This document shows positions 33,701 to 45,226 of a stretch of 55,065 bases of DNA, one piece after another. The DNA comes from Acanthamoeba sp. SK_2022b. Lineage: Eukaryota > Discosea > Longamoebia > Acanthamoebidae. The DNA lies in NCBI GenBank assembly GCA_027943245.1, contig JANDJZ010000264.1, positions 1-55,065 of the forward strand, written 5' to 3'. A model generated the notes under the pieces. That model saw nothing but the letters and a program-made list of their open reading frames with translations. It was not told the DNA's origin and did no database searches. Position numbers and translations under genes: made by a program. Positions within the stretch are counted from its first letter, which is position 1. Each line of letters begins with the position of its first letter.

Positions 33701-34130
33701 ATTCTTGCTGGAAGAGTGTCCTTACCCTAGCAGCATGTTGTGGGTGTGTCTTTAATATTTCTTTAACATTCCTTGCCTGCCACAACTGAAGGCAGAACCA
33801 GTTCTAATCCAAACTCCTTATAACAATGGGTACCATAATAGGTTATTCTCCAATAACAACTCTAGGCCAGGGGCATTGGGTGCCTGGGGTAATTGGATCA
33901 TTGGTTGCACTCAAGAGGGCGGTGGCAGTGAGGAAGAAGAGGACAATGCACTGGAGTGTGATGGTGGTGTAGAGGTCGTTAGTTGGTGTAATAGATAACT
34001 GCAGGTGTTTCTAATTTTGTGATAATGACAGCTACTGGGTATGGTAGGAGCTGCCTGTCACCCACACACCCTGCTCACTGGCCAACAACCCACACTTTTA
34101 TGGGATGCAGCATCTGATGCCCCTCATCAC
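30720..34130. mobile_element. CpG-depleted block with decayed transposon-like sequence
   Basis: This 3.4-kb block differs sharply from its surroundings. It is AT-richer, full of TG and CA, and almost lacks CG; by eye there are only about a dozen CG in 31,021-32,580. There are many stops and no intact gene. On the minus strand, 31784-31978 reads AAERTTYKIWCQQAKQQP followed by SYMSLIIDSNPISLP, which resembles the conserved SLIIDGxD...LP motif of eukaryotic transposase-like proteins with a DUF7869-type domain. Nearby minus-strand pieces continue in shifted frames (WISDHYFALSQMQA). I found no clear terminal inverted repeats or target duplication. The composition and broken frames are seen directly; a transposon origin is inferred. 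Confidence 0.5.
31784..31978 (-). pseudogene. Transposase-like remnant
   Basis: A 64-codon minus-strand frame contains TTYKIWCQQAKQQPSSYMSL and IIDSNPISLPSHMP. The spacing resembles the start of the catalytic region in DUF7869-type transposon proteins, where SLIIDGMDQ is followed by LP. The Gly-Met-Asp part is replaced, a stop follows at once, and downstream similarity continues only in other frames. It cannot be functional. The assignment rests on one motif remembered from the family and needs a profile search. Confidence 0.35.
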
Positions 34131-34256
34131 AACACGTCCATCAGAAGCAGAATGCAGGTACTTCCAGCGCTGCTTCATGGGCAGAAGGTTCCAACCAATC
34201 CCAACAATTGGCTGTAAATTCAAACAACACGTGGTACGCTGAAGCCTTTATTCGAA

Positions 34257-37200
34257 ATGGAGGCGTCGTTGGTAAACAACGAGGAGGTGGAGACACGCAT
34301 CCTGCGGCAGTGGAAGTCCCTGCCCGTACCGACCGATGATAGCGAGGAGACAGAGCGGGTCGCGCTGGTGACCCCCTTCCTCGCCGCCCTCCCTGAGCCC
34401 CACACCACCAAGGCGCCATGGCCGAGGTGCGCGGACCACCTGGATAAAAATGAGGGCGAGGAGGCCAGCCGTGGTCGCCTCGCTGCCACACAGCCCGCAG
34501 GAGGAGACCAGGAGGTGAACGAGTGGGCGAGGGGGGTGGGCGTGCTGTTCCACTGGGTGTTCCTCTCGTCTGGTCCGCACGCTTGTCTCTCCTTTCTTGA
34601 CGACGCGGCCACTCGCGAGGCCTACCCGCAGAATACCGTCAACAAAGACGACCAGGACAAGCAGGGCCTCTTCATTCGGATTGGTCCACTTCTGCTGTGG
34701 TCGTTGCAGCAAAGGAGTGGTATGTCGCTCGAAGGCTATGGCCTGAATGCGGATTGCGCGTTCGCCGGCGTGAGCGCACGCCTCGTACAGGCGATCCGCA
34801 ACAGCAGCTCCAGTTGCCCATACGCTCCGGTCTTGATCAACGCGCTTACGCTGTTTGCCGGTAAGTTACGCCGGCAATGATGCAACGTTTTGCTTTCAAC
34901 TCATCCGCACGCAATACAGAAAGAAGGTCGTTTGTAGCGAACAATGAAGTGGCCCAGCTGCTCGGTGAGGTTCTCAAGACCGGGCTGGCTGAAGGTTTGT
35001 TCACACATCGATTTTTTTGCTTGCTATTGGAGTTGAGAGGCTGAGGTTTATGCATTTGGTTTATTCTTCAACAGACTTCATCTCGATTTTCATGCCCGTG
35101 TTGAACGAAGATGTAATCAGGCAGGTTGGTTGGCTGGCGAACTCCAGTTTGTATGGGAACCAGCCTCACCCGCCACTCTTCTGCACTCATCCAGACAGCG
35201 ACGGTGGCGCTGGAGATGGCCCAGACTCATCCCATGCTGAGGGTCAGATGTATCGCTCTGCAGTCGCTCTTGCTCTTGAAACCCTGGAAGCGGGAGAACT
35301 ACCAGTTCATTCGTCAGGTGCGCGGCCGTGCTGCTTGCAAGCAAGATCAAATCGACATCTCCTTCTAACCCAGCTGTCGTAGCGTTTGATGGAGTTGGCA
35401 GCAGACACCGAGGTTCCAATTCTGCTTCGCGTGTGGGCCCTGAGCAAGCTCCCTCTCATGTTCAAGTACGCTCACACCGGCCAGGAGAAGGCAGCACTCC
35501 TCGACATGGCTATCTCCGTGGCTGAGGTAGAGGCCCCTCATCCTCCATCGACGCCACACACACACATAGCGTCTATCCTGACGGTGCTGCGCTTAGCTGC
35601 GTGACCACAATTTCCAACTCGCCATCGCCGGAACCCAAGTGCTACAACGTCATCTCTTTCGCCATCTTGTCCCTGACGAGCACGTGAGACCGTTCATTTC
35701 GAGGTACAGAAACGTGGCAGTGGTGGTTGAAGGGGGAGGGGCGACAGTCTGGCGCTGACTTGGCTTGTTGCTACGCCCGAGACAACCATAGATTGGGGGT
35801 GTTGATCAACAACGTGGTGAGACAAAGGGACGAGGTGCCTAGCCTGCTGCATCTGAGCGTCATTTGCGCAGCAAGGCAGTACATTCTTGGCCACAGCGCG
35901 ATCGATTCTTGCACGCTGCAGCTTTTGCCAGTCGAGATGCAGACTCTCATCCAGGACCAGTGTGCAGAGCCCTGGCATGACGTCCTAGGTGCGAGTTACG
36001 CGGAAGGGACAAGCTTGCTGGTGTTCCTCTAATGGTGGTGTGTGCGTGGTGCACGCTGCTTGCGCGCTTGTATGCCGTGTGGGCGTGTGACAGAAGTAAG
36101 ATACAAGCGGTTGCGAAAGGAGACCAGGACAAGCCTGCAGGATCTGGTGGAATACTTGCACGACCCAGAGATCCGCCAGGTAATGTTGCTGATTATCATG
36201 TCTATGCTACGCTCAACCGATCGGTGGCAGTTACGGTAATGGACACTTTACAGGAGAGGCTTGCCTGCTTTTTTTGTCTCTCACTCTCTGCGTGGTGAGT
36301 GCTTCAGGGAAGGTGGACTGCGGGTGCTCAAGTACCTGCACGACCCACACCTCCAAAACAACCTTGATATGTCGGCAGAACTTTTCAAGGATGTGGTACT
36401 ATCGCTCACGGATCCCCGAGTAGGTGTCCCTTCCACCCGTGAGCTTCATCAAGGTTTCCTCCCGTTGATGCAGCTGATCAAGACATCTTTCACACGTGTT
36501 GCTGGTGGTGGAATTGCAGGCAGCGGTCAGAGAGAGTGGTGTGCGGGCCATGGTGCGCATGATGATCAAAGGAGTACAGAACAACAATCAACAAACCGCA
36601 GCGGCAGTTCAGTTGGCCCGCAGATTGTTCGACCCCGCCAACAAAGTGCGCCAAAGGGCGGCCAAGATGTTCAATGAGTACATGTGCTGGTGCTTGGACT
36701 CCCCCTTGGTAGCAGCGGAAGTCTTTAGAGAATGCCTTGAGCTCGCGGAGCACTCCTTGGTAAGCGGCAATGTGCATCCTGCCCCCTTCCCAGCACAACA
36801 AGCACTGCCCCCTTCCCAGCTAACATGTTCAAGATCACAGGACCACGACTATGTTGTGCCGCTAACCATGGCGCGCTGCGTCCGAGTGACGCAACAAGAC
36901 TTCCTCTCCGTCGCCGCAGCGTCTAAAAGCGTTCAGCTGCTGTCGTCTGGCCTTTCTCAGATCGGTCCTCTGGACGAACCTGACGCCAAGGCAATGATTG
37001 AGGCAATCTGTGCGATCAGTAAGTAGCAGAGGCTGCCAGTGCTTGATGGGATACTGATTCTCTCCACAGGTTACACTTACGGCCAAGCGATTGACACGAG
37101 GCAAGTGATCGAGGCGTGTGAACTCTTTCTGGAGGGACGACAGGTTGCTCAACCTGAGGGAGAGTTGATCCACACCCTCAATGGCTTCTTGCCCATCGAT

Positions 37201-37712
37201 GTCACGCAGCCGAGAGTCGTAAAGACTTTTCAGAGAGAGCCTCTGTACATCATCCTGAGGACAGTCACCAAGCTGCTCAGTGGCGGACACATTTCCAACG
37301 ACCTCATGGATCAAGCCAGGGTAGCCAAGTGGGTGCGCTATGCTCTCATTGAGCCTGCGGTACGGATTGCCTTCATCTTTTATTTTGCCCGATCATAATT
37401 AATTCTTTAATTTGATTTTAAAAACTGCATCAGATTGCTGGTGTAGGCATCAACTTGATCCACACGTTGTCGGTACACAACAAGGAGCACGTAGTGGCGC
37501 TTCTCGCTGAGATTGTACCAGCCATTCGCGATCCCTCCCCCTACAGTGAGCTGCGGGCTGCTTTTGGTTCCGCGATTGCGTCGGTACGATCAATCTGCGC
37601 GAACCCACGCACTGCCTTCATGACAAAGGTAATAATACTGACGATGAAGCGCAGATGCGTGGACCACAAAATGCGCCGTAGTGAAGCAATGTCATGCTCA
37701 AAATCAACATAA
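34257..37712 (+). CDS. Large alpha-helical (HEAT/ARM-like) repeat protein, function unknown
   Basis: Thirteen exons (34257-34860, 34920-34994, 35075-35124, 35195-35317, 35383-35526, 35597-35703, 35792-35988, 36094-36179, 36300-36419, 36520-36759, 36841-37018, 37070-37359, 37434-37712) join in phase to 830 residues. I do not recognise the family. The sequence is a long succession of amphipathic helices with HEAT/ARM-like spacing, for example [53 protein letters not shown] and [13 protein letters not shown]. Two segments share YLHDP ([10 protein letters not shown] and [10 protein letters not shown]). There is no signal peptide or membrane helix, so a cytosolic or nuclear scaffold is likely. The exon at 36300 uses an acceptor (gtgag) after a strong polypyrimidine tract. 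The C-terminus after FMTK is less certain. Its 3' end lies 66 bp from the convergent peptidase gene. Confidence 0.68.
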
Positions 37713-37777
37713 ATAGTGGAACAAGCAGAGAGCAGAGCACAGAGGAGAGGGGGGGGGGTGCGCGTGTGCTACTGCGC

Positions 37778-40066
37778 CTAATTGAGTTCGGCAAGCCACT
37801 TGCCGATGATGAGAGCCTCCCGGTTGCGTGCCTCCACCACGGAGGGCGGGTCGCGAGGATCGCTGCTGCGCAGGTCCAAGTGGTGCGCGCCGTCCTGTTG
37901 GTGATGGGACGACGTTAGCCAAAGTCATGTCGTTGGTTGTGTAGTGCTCCAGTACCTTGATGACGATCGCGATCAACGAGTCGGAGAGCGACTCGAGGAA
38001 TCCACCGCCGTGCCACGGGTCCAGCAAGCCGTTGGAGAAAATGATGCGGCTCGCGTACCGAATGTTCTCCCCTGCAAGCGGTGGAAGTCAATCGTTGGTG
38101 TGGTCAGCCAGACAGGTCTCTGGCGGAGCATTCATGGGGTTTACCTCCGGTGTAGGTCTTGAGCCAGGTGGGGCGCGGGGTGATGCCCCACACGCTCCGG
38201 CAGTGATGGGTGAGGTCAGACAGCGTCCAGTCACGCGGCGGGAACATGTCAGTCACGTTGTTGGTGTTGGGGAAGTAGATAATCTCGCCGCACGCCTGGT
38301 AGTCCCACGACAGGCCCGCCGGGCCCGTGCCGCAGCCAGTCTGGTCAGCGCACTCCACAAACTCGTTCCAAATGTCGAAGCACTGCAGCGGGCCTGTCGT
38401 TCATTGGTGTAATCAATAAATCAATAATCAATAAATAAAATTGGAATTGCCAGCCAAAAAAACCCGCTAAATATTACAAAGAAGAGAGTACTGCTGCTGT
38501 TGTAGAAGAGGCCGGCAGCTTCGGCCAGGCCGCGCAGAACATCGTCGGTGTTGTTGAGCATGATGTGGCAGGCGACCTTGATGGGGTAAGCAGGCAGCGG
38601 GGCCAGGAAGCCCGTCGGGTAGGGGTAGTCCATCTACGACCGTACGAAGGCAGAAGAATAAGGATGAGTGCGCTACATTATATTCTAATTTAAAACATAT
38701 ATTTTTAAAAGTATGATATAAAATAATTAAATTAATAGAATCTGAATTAATTTAAAAGCGTGCGTACCATGGCCATGTTGCCAAAGGCGTTGACGACCCA
38801 CAGGACGAGGTGCTCGACCTCGTGGGGCAGTACGTCCTTGCAGAGGGAGAACTGCTTGGTGATGGTGGCGAGACCGCCGGGCGCCTTGGCCAGCTGGAGC
38901 AGCTTGGCAAAGGCCTGCTGAACGAGCCCGGGACACCTGTCGTCCGCCGCACGGAAGTCGTTGGTGACCGTCTCAAAGTAGCCCGGCTGTATGAGAGAAA
39001 CTTCATCAGATGAGATATGCGCGCATTGTCTGCTGTTCTGCGAAGAGAGAGAGAGAGAGAGAGAGGCGAGAGGCACCGGCCGCTTGCTTTCGGGACCGGT
39101 GGTGGCTGAGGAGACGTTGGTGCTCCAGAGAATGGGAGCCGAGGCCGCGAGCGCAGCATCAACCACCTGCGGGTACTTCATCCTGCGCACAGCATGAAAA
39201 AATGAATTAATGATGTAAAATAAATAAATAAATAAATCTAAAACATGAAAATACCTGATCCAGGCGCTGAGCATGCCTCCGTAGGACCCTCCGAACGAAA
39301 CCACAGGCGAGCGGGAAGCGCCTGCCAGCCATGCGGAACACGGCGTCAGTCAAGCGAAGGAGAGGAGGGAGATCGGCATCAATCAGTCAAATCAATGGCC
39401 AGCAGAGTAGCAAGTGAGTGTGCGCCTACCGGGCAGGGAGGCCTTGAGGTGCTCGATGAGCGTGGCGTAGTCGGCGAGGGCCTGCTCGACGGAGAGATAG
39501 CCGACGTGCTCCTTGGAGTACGAGTCGTGGCCGCCCGATCCGAACGGGTACGTCTTGCCGTAGTAGCGGTGCTCGCCAAAGACGACCTGCGGACGCGCAC
39601 TCTAAGTTCTCTGCACAGTGCGGCCACATGTGTGATGAAGGGGTTTACCAGCGCGCCGTAAGTCTTGGCCAGCTCGAACACGAAGCCACTGTTGTCCCAG
39701 AATTCCGTGATGTCGCCCTCGTTGCCCGTGTAGAAGAAGATGGGTCCGCGCCGCAGCTCGCCGCCCCGCGTTGTCCTCGACCTGCCAAAAAAAATTATAA
39801 AAGCAAAGGTTATAATTAATAAATGAAAAATTTAGGTATAACAAAAAGTAGAAATAAATAGTGGAAGATGGAGGTGGTATTAACCAATAGCCGTCGAAGG
39901 TAAGGTAGCGCTGACGGAAGGTGATGGGCTGGGTCTCCATGTTGAAGTGGTCGACGGTCTGATCGAACCAGTTTTCTGTGGCATTGGGTATGCTGGTAGC
40001 GGCAAAGGCCGCGAAGAATGCCAGCACAACTGCAAAGGCCACGCCGATCGGGGCTGCCACCTTCAT
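37778..40066 (-). CDS. Serine carboxypeptidase S28 family (lysosomal Pro-X/DPP7-like)
   Basis: Ten minus-strand exons (39885-40066, 39649-39781, 39430-39586, 39255-39321, 39077-39182, 38768-38986, 38492-38633, 38145-38393, 37956-38071, 37778-37894) join to 495 residues, the normal length for the family. A signal peptide ([20 protein letters not shown]) is followed by the mature start [12 protein letters not shown] and [10 protein letters not shown]. The catalytic triad is visible: Ser170 in SFGGSYGG, Asp436 in NGLLDPW and His461 in DGAHHLDL. These enzymes act in lysosomes or are secreted, removing residues next to proline (Pro-X carboxypeptidase) or N-terminal dipeptides (DPP7). The sequence alone does not separate the two activities. 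Several N-glycosylation sites (NNT, NNS) fit a secretory route. Confidence 0.95.
39049..39066. repeat. Intronic (GA)n microsatellite
   Basis: A GA run (CT on the sense strand) in the intron between exons 5 and 6 of the S28 peptidase gene; a similar run lies at 41029-41047 in the RhoGAP gene. Confidence 0.85.
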
Positions 40067-40378
40067 CTTGCCGCAGCGTTCTTGTCAAAAAAAAAAAAGA
40101 TTAAAAAGGCTCCGAGAAATGTCGCCTTCGTGTTCTGCTGCTGACGTAATCACTAATGGTTACTGGTGCGATCCGGCAGGATCCCATGTGGTTAGAGTGT
40201 GGGTAGCGGAGAAAGTACAGCTCTACTGTTTTTCCTTTCACACTACAACGCAAAGCGGCCGCGAAGTGGCCTGGCGGGAGGTATTTGGGGGGGGGGGGGG
40301 AAGAAGGCTGATGGTAATGTACAGGGAGGGCTGGGACCGGTATTAGCGGCCTCTCTGCCGGAGGTGCTGCTCCACAAA

Positions 40379-42493
40379 CTACTGCCAGGCGCCATACTCC
40401 TCGCCGTAGTTGTCGTAGCCCCCTTGGTGTTCTTCGGCGCCGTAATCCTGCGAGGCGGCCGCCGCTCGTCTCTCGATTTCGTAGAGCACGAGGTGGTGCA
40501 GGAACTGGACCGCCTTCTGCGACATCACCAGTCCTTCCATCGGGTCGCAGCCGGGCGGGTCGTACAGGTTCGGGGCCACCACGATCGCTGCGGCGGGCGG
40601 TCAGTCGAGCGTTCAGGCAACCTCCGCGGCCGTGCCGACACACACCAGACAGGAGGGAGAGAGAAAGAGGAGAGCAGGGGAAAGGCCTTACCGAGATTCT
40701 GTTCGGACATCTTGTTGATGTGCTTGTTGGAGCACACGTCCACCATCAGGTCCAGCAGCCAGCCCAGAAGAGATCGCTGAAGCAAAACAACAATTGCAGA
40801 TGTAAGTAAAACAAGAAGCAACCAGAAAGAGAGAGGGGTGGGCCTACCTGCGGCTCCTTGAGGCTGTCGTAGGCGTCCACGCACACTTGGAAATCGGTCG
40901 AGTTGCAGACGGCCTCGGCAGGCAGCTCGTTCAAGATGGGGGTGGGCAGGTCTCGGTACCAGATCTGTACAGTGCGACGGTCATCAATGAGCGTCAAGGC
41001 ACCGATGAAAGCGCACAATGCGGGAGACCGAGAGAGAGAGAGAGAGAAGGACGGCGTGCCTTGAGGAGGTTGGCGATGGCGTTGATGTCGGGGTTAGTGG
41101 AGACGTCGAGACGCTTGGCCTTATTCATCTGCTGCTTCAGATACTTGATATCCGACGCCTCTCCCGCCAACCTGCACGCGTACATAACAAATACGATGAG
41201 AAATAAAGCTCCCCAATCAAAAACCATTATTTATAATTATTATTAAAAAACAATAAAGCAAAGAGTGTCGCACCTGAAAATGCCCTCTTGCTTCCAGGCG
41301 TCCTGATGGAGGAGGTAGTTCTTCATTTCTACCAGGATGGACGGCACATCGAATCCTGTCGACACAAATTCGAGTCAACAAAAGGGCCCACCGCCGTCAT
41401 CGAGCTTTGTGGGAGGGCAGGGAGAGCACGCACCGGCGTCGTAGACGGTCTCGAGGCTCGAGGGATCCACGCCAAACATGCCCTGAAGAGTGTGGGTGCG
41501 CACCACAAGGAACAGCGTCTCCGTTCGGTTTGTCTTGTCTGCCGAGACGTAACGTGCAGCAGTGTCACGGGTTGTGCGGTGTCAGTGTGGGTCGCGTAAG
41601 AGCTCTACGCATGTACACGCGAGTGTAGAGTGAGGGGGGGGGCACGTACCGGTAATCTTGAGGTTAACTCGGAAGTTGATCGGCTCGCTGCTGCTCAGGG
41701 TGAGCTTGGCCACGATCTTCTTCGTGCCCTTGTTCTTCTGCAAAGGGTCGATCGCCGATTGTCGTTTGCGACGACACGCCTTCGTGAGCCCCGCTCAGAG
41801 ACCGAGGAGGGGAGGAGTGGGGGAGGACGCACTGCGCCGGCACCGATGGTTCCGGAGGAGGGCTCGAAGAGCAGCTTGCAGTGGCCCATTGACGCCGGCT
41901 CGAAATGGAACTTCACCCTACACACAACACGCACGCGCAGGCAGCACCGTGCTGTGAGCGCAACAGCAAAACGCAGCATGTTGTTGTAGTGGAGGGTGGC
42001 GGTGGAGTTGGCAGTAACGACGCACTTGGTCGCGGTGGTGTTGGTGATGATGAAAGTGTCCTTGACAAGCTCGTTCACGGGGCACGCTCCCTCCCCGAGG
42101 TCAAAGTCCAGCACCTCCTTGGACAGCTGCAGCCCCCACGGAGGTGAGCAACGGATCACGAGCCGAGACTAGCTCCGCCTTTGGAGCCATGGAGCGTTTT
42201 TCTGGAGGCCAAATCCACGTACCACGTAGGGACCCTTGGCTTTGGCTTTTAGTACAACCGAGTAATAGATGGCAATCGATAGGAGATTGCGTGTAATAAG
42301 AGGGGGGGGGAAAGATGGTGAGCCAGATGTGAAAAGGCGGATTGTAGGAAGAGACAAGGATGAAGCGATGCGTACAAGGGCCAGATCCAATGGAAGCCGA
42401 ACGGGCCTCCTTCCTGACGATGTGTGAACCGCTGCCGCTTGCATCCGGGTTGGTGGTGCCGCTCCTCTTCCTGGCTCCCAAAAAGCTCAACAT
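40379..42493 (-). CDS. MSP/ASH-domain RhoGAP protein
   Basis: Secure minus-strand exons are 41833-41917, 41650-41737, 41434-41538, 41274-41355, 41060-41171, 40848-40964, 40692-40776 and 40379-40587. They are preceded by an exon ending at 42026 (starting about 42168 or 42126). A likely first exon begins at the ATG at 42493 (MLSFLGARKRSGTTN), with its donor possibly at 42356. The N-terminal module (LSKEVLDFDLGEG, TNTTATKVKFHFEP, LLFEPSSGTI) is an MSP/ASH-type beta-sandwich. The C-terminal RhoGAP domain has EGIFR with the arginine finger, LAGEASDIKYLKQQM, LIWYRDLPTPILNELP and LAIVVAPNLYDPP. RhoGAPs switch off Rho/Rac GTPases. The ASH-RhoGAP order matches the C-terminal half of OCRL/INPP5B, but no phosphatase domain is present. 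The intron after 41060 starts with GC. The tail is Tyr/Gly/Glu-rich. Confidence 0.83.
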
Positions 42494-42926
42494 CTCACGA
42501 ATCGATTTCTATCGCTGCGAAAGTACTGCTCGGCCTCCTCCGCTTTCGTTCTTTCCGTCGTCTTCGCTTTCGTGGTTGCGTGGGCGAGGAGCACGAAGAA
42601 CTCGTAGCCGAGTTATCGAAACGAAATGCGCCAAAAACAATTCGCAAACTATGCGCATTTGAATTGTTTTTTTAATTTGGCCTAAGTTTTGGGGGCGTTT
42701 TCTGGTGGTTTTGGTGTGTTGCAGCTGCAAAATGTGAAGCCACCGACCTGCCCTTCCATCTTTTCCAACGGCCCTCACAGATTCACCTCAAGGTTGCGGT
42801 ACCTGTCGCCACCTTCTCCATTTCCGTTTGTTTGGTAGCGAAGATGAACACTTATAGACATTATTTATTATTACCCACGGTATTTTTTTGTTAAAAAATT
42901 ATTAATATTGGTGGTGCGTGGCCAGA

Positions 42927-43816
42927 ATGGACTTCAAACTGTCGTGGGCGCTCGTGGTGGTGCTCGTGGGGGTGGGCATGGGCTATTTCGGCCGCGGCAT
43001 AATTGCCCACATCAAGGGCACGCCGGCCTCGGCACAGCAGGCGGCCGACTACAGCGCGCCCACTTCCTGGATCACTTACCGCTTTGCGCAGTGGGCCGAC
43101 CGAGGTAGGCAGCACACAACCAGCCGCCACACCGACGTGTACCAACCTTAATCTCTGACGTGTGGTGACAGCGCTGACCTACCTCCGGAGCAAGCTGGTC
43201 CCGCCGCCGTACATGGCGCTACAGCTGGCCACATCGCACTTCACCTCACAAGCGCTACATCTAGTCGCTAAGGTGCTGCGAACCTGACCGTGCCATTCAT
43301 GTGTGGCGTGCGCTCACACGTGACATCGGACCAGCTCGGCATAGCGGATCTGATCGGGGACGGCAGCAAGACCGTGGCCGATCTGGCCAAAGCCAACGAC
43401 GTGCTCGAGGAGCCTCTCTACCGCATCCTCAGGTCTGCTGCCTCTCCCCTCGCTCGCGGCCACACACGGGCCCTGTTTGCTCTCACGGCGGGCTGACTTG
43501 GCCCCTGCAGGACTCTGGCGAGCGTAGGCTACTTCTACGAAGACAAGCCCCAATCCTTCCGTAACACCGAGCTGTCGTCGGTGCTTCGGTAGGGCTGCTC
43601 CGGCGCCGTGTGTGTCGCTCTCATAACGCCTGTTTTTCGATGAGCTCATTCGCATGTGCGTTTACTGTGTTGCAGCAAGGACCATCCCTCCACGGTGCGC
43701 AATCTGGTGATGGCCTACCACGACCACGTCCACTGGGGCGCGTCCGATGGGATGCTGCTCACCCTGACGGAAGGAGTCGTCGGCTGGAGAAAGGTCACAG
43801 CACGCACTCCACACGC

Positions 43817-43880
<64 letters not shown>

Positions 43881-44955
43881 GAAGACGTGGGGCTCTGTGG
43901 CATCGACTACGGGCTAGTTGACGCTGCGTATGTGGGTGTGCGGTGACAACAACAGTACCTGCCCGATGAAACGTTCTGGGACTACTATGAAGACAACCAG
44001 GTGCAGAACGAAGTCATCAACCAGGCCATGGCCGGTAAACATGCCCAACTCACAAATCCAAACTTGCACCAAGCACACACTGAACTCGGGCTACGCCCCA
44101 AACAACAGAGACCAACGCGCTGCGTGGCGCTGCCATTATCGAGGACTACGACTTCCGCAAATTTGAGGTAAACACGTGCCATTTCCTTTTATAATTTATT
44201 TTTGCTTTTTGGTGTATGTGGGCTGATTTGCATGTTTGTGTTGCAGCACGTGGTGGATGTGGGAGGAGGTCGAGGCAACTTCGTGAGCATGCTGCTTCGA
44301 CGGTACGTGAACATGACCGCCACCATCTACGACCAGCAGCACGTCATCGACGAGGCGATCATCGAGTGGAGGGAACGCTATGGCAAGAATGTGGCCAACT
44401 ATCAAGGTGCCGCCTTCCCGATTCGCAGCCGCACATGACAAGTGGCGGCTTACAGCGGCCTCCCGTCTGAACTCCGGATCGCCCCAGACCGAGTTTTCAT
44501 GGAGAGCGGAGACTTCTTCGAGAGCGTGCCTTCGGGTGGCGATTGCTACGTGCTCAAGGGCGTCATCAGCCAGCTAAAGGACGATAAGGCGGTAGCTCTC
44601 CTCACGAATGTGAAGCAAGCCATGCAGTCAAGTAACGTCCCTTCTCCTTTGCCCCCCCCCCTCCATTCGTTTGTTGCCGATCGCGGTTCTCGGTCCTGGT
44701 TTCGCTGACTCACGCACAACAGAGGGGAAGCGATTGGTGCTGGTCGAGGCTGACTTCATCAAGCCTCACGACCAGCGGCAGATTAACCTGGCACTCGACC
44801 TGGTCTCGATGGTGGTCTACCAGGGCAAGGGCAGAACGCAGGAGGAGTTCACCCAGCTGCTCGCCAGCGCCGGCTTCACCCTCGGTCGGGTGGTCGAAAC
44901 GCGCAGCCCCTTCACCGTCATCGAGGCTGTCCCATCTGCAGCTAAGCCTTTATGA
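42927..44955 (+). CDS. Membrane-anchored SAM-dependent O-methyltransferase (family 2-like)
   Basis: Ten exons (42927-43104, 43172-43272, 43335-43432, 43511-43588, 43676-43793, 43956-44034, 44109-44167, 44247-44406, 44443-44631, 44723-44955) join in phase to 430 residues. An N-terminal helix (LSWALVVVLVGVGMGYFG) anchors the protein. The dimerisation part (LGIADLIGDGSKTVADLA, EPLYRILRTLASVGYFYE) and the catalytic part follow the COMT-like plant/fungal O-methyltransferase plan. The SAM-binding motif is VVDVGGGRGNF (about 239-249), with GDFFESVPSGGDCYVLKGVI downstream. The usual catalytic HxxxDW-like His of O-methyltransferases is replaced by KGVISQLKDD, so activity on a hydroxyl is uncertain. 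One intron (44407-44442) would be only 36 nt. A small-molecule substrate is likely but unidentifiable. Confidence 0.82.
43819..43878. repeat. Intronic (CA)n microsatellite
   Basis: A pure CA tract of about 60 bp in the intron between exons 5 and 6 of the O-methyltransferase gene, sense strand CA. Confidence 0.95.
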
Positions 44956-45226
44956 CTCGCCTGCTAGTGTGGTAGATACTAAAAACACCATTTTTAAGAT
45001 CATTGGACGTTGTCGCTGAAGGTGGACCTCTCGTCGCAACCGCAGAGCGTCCTTGTCGCCGACGATGCTGGTCGTGGTGGCCGCCACAAGCACGGAGCTC
45101 GGTGTGGCGGCTACAGAGGGCAGTTGTTGGCCCCAGGGCGGAGCTGAGCCGCAACCCACAGTGCATTGTTCTTTGCCACCGCAGATAGGACAACATTTGC
45201 TGACAGAAAGTGGGATGGAGCAGGTC

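Noticed and set aside
30720..34130. Bacterial or viral insertion in the CpG-poor block
   Set aside because: No long intact open frames, no ribosome-binding sites and no hallmark viral genes; the composition fits decay better than a foreign coding segment, though contamination cannot be excluded from sequence alone.
36254..36299. A frameshift at a 7-T run in the HEAT-like gene
   Set aside because: An exon starting at 36254 would be out of frame, but the T run is part of a strong polypyrimidine tract. Using the acceptor ending at 36299 restores a perfect frame ([13 protein letters not shown]).
43861..43955. An additional exon between the CA tract and 43956 in the O-methyltransferase gene
   Set aside because: The only open frame there hits stops and does not fit phase; joining 43793 directly to 43956 gives continuous family-like sequence.
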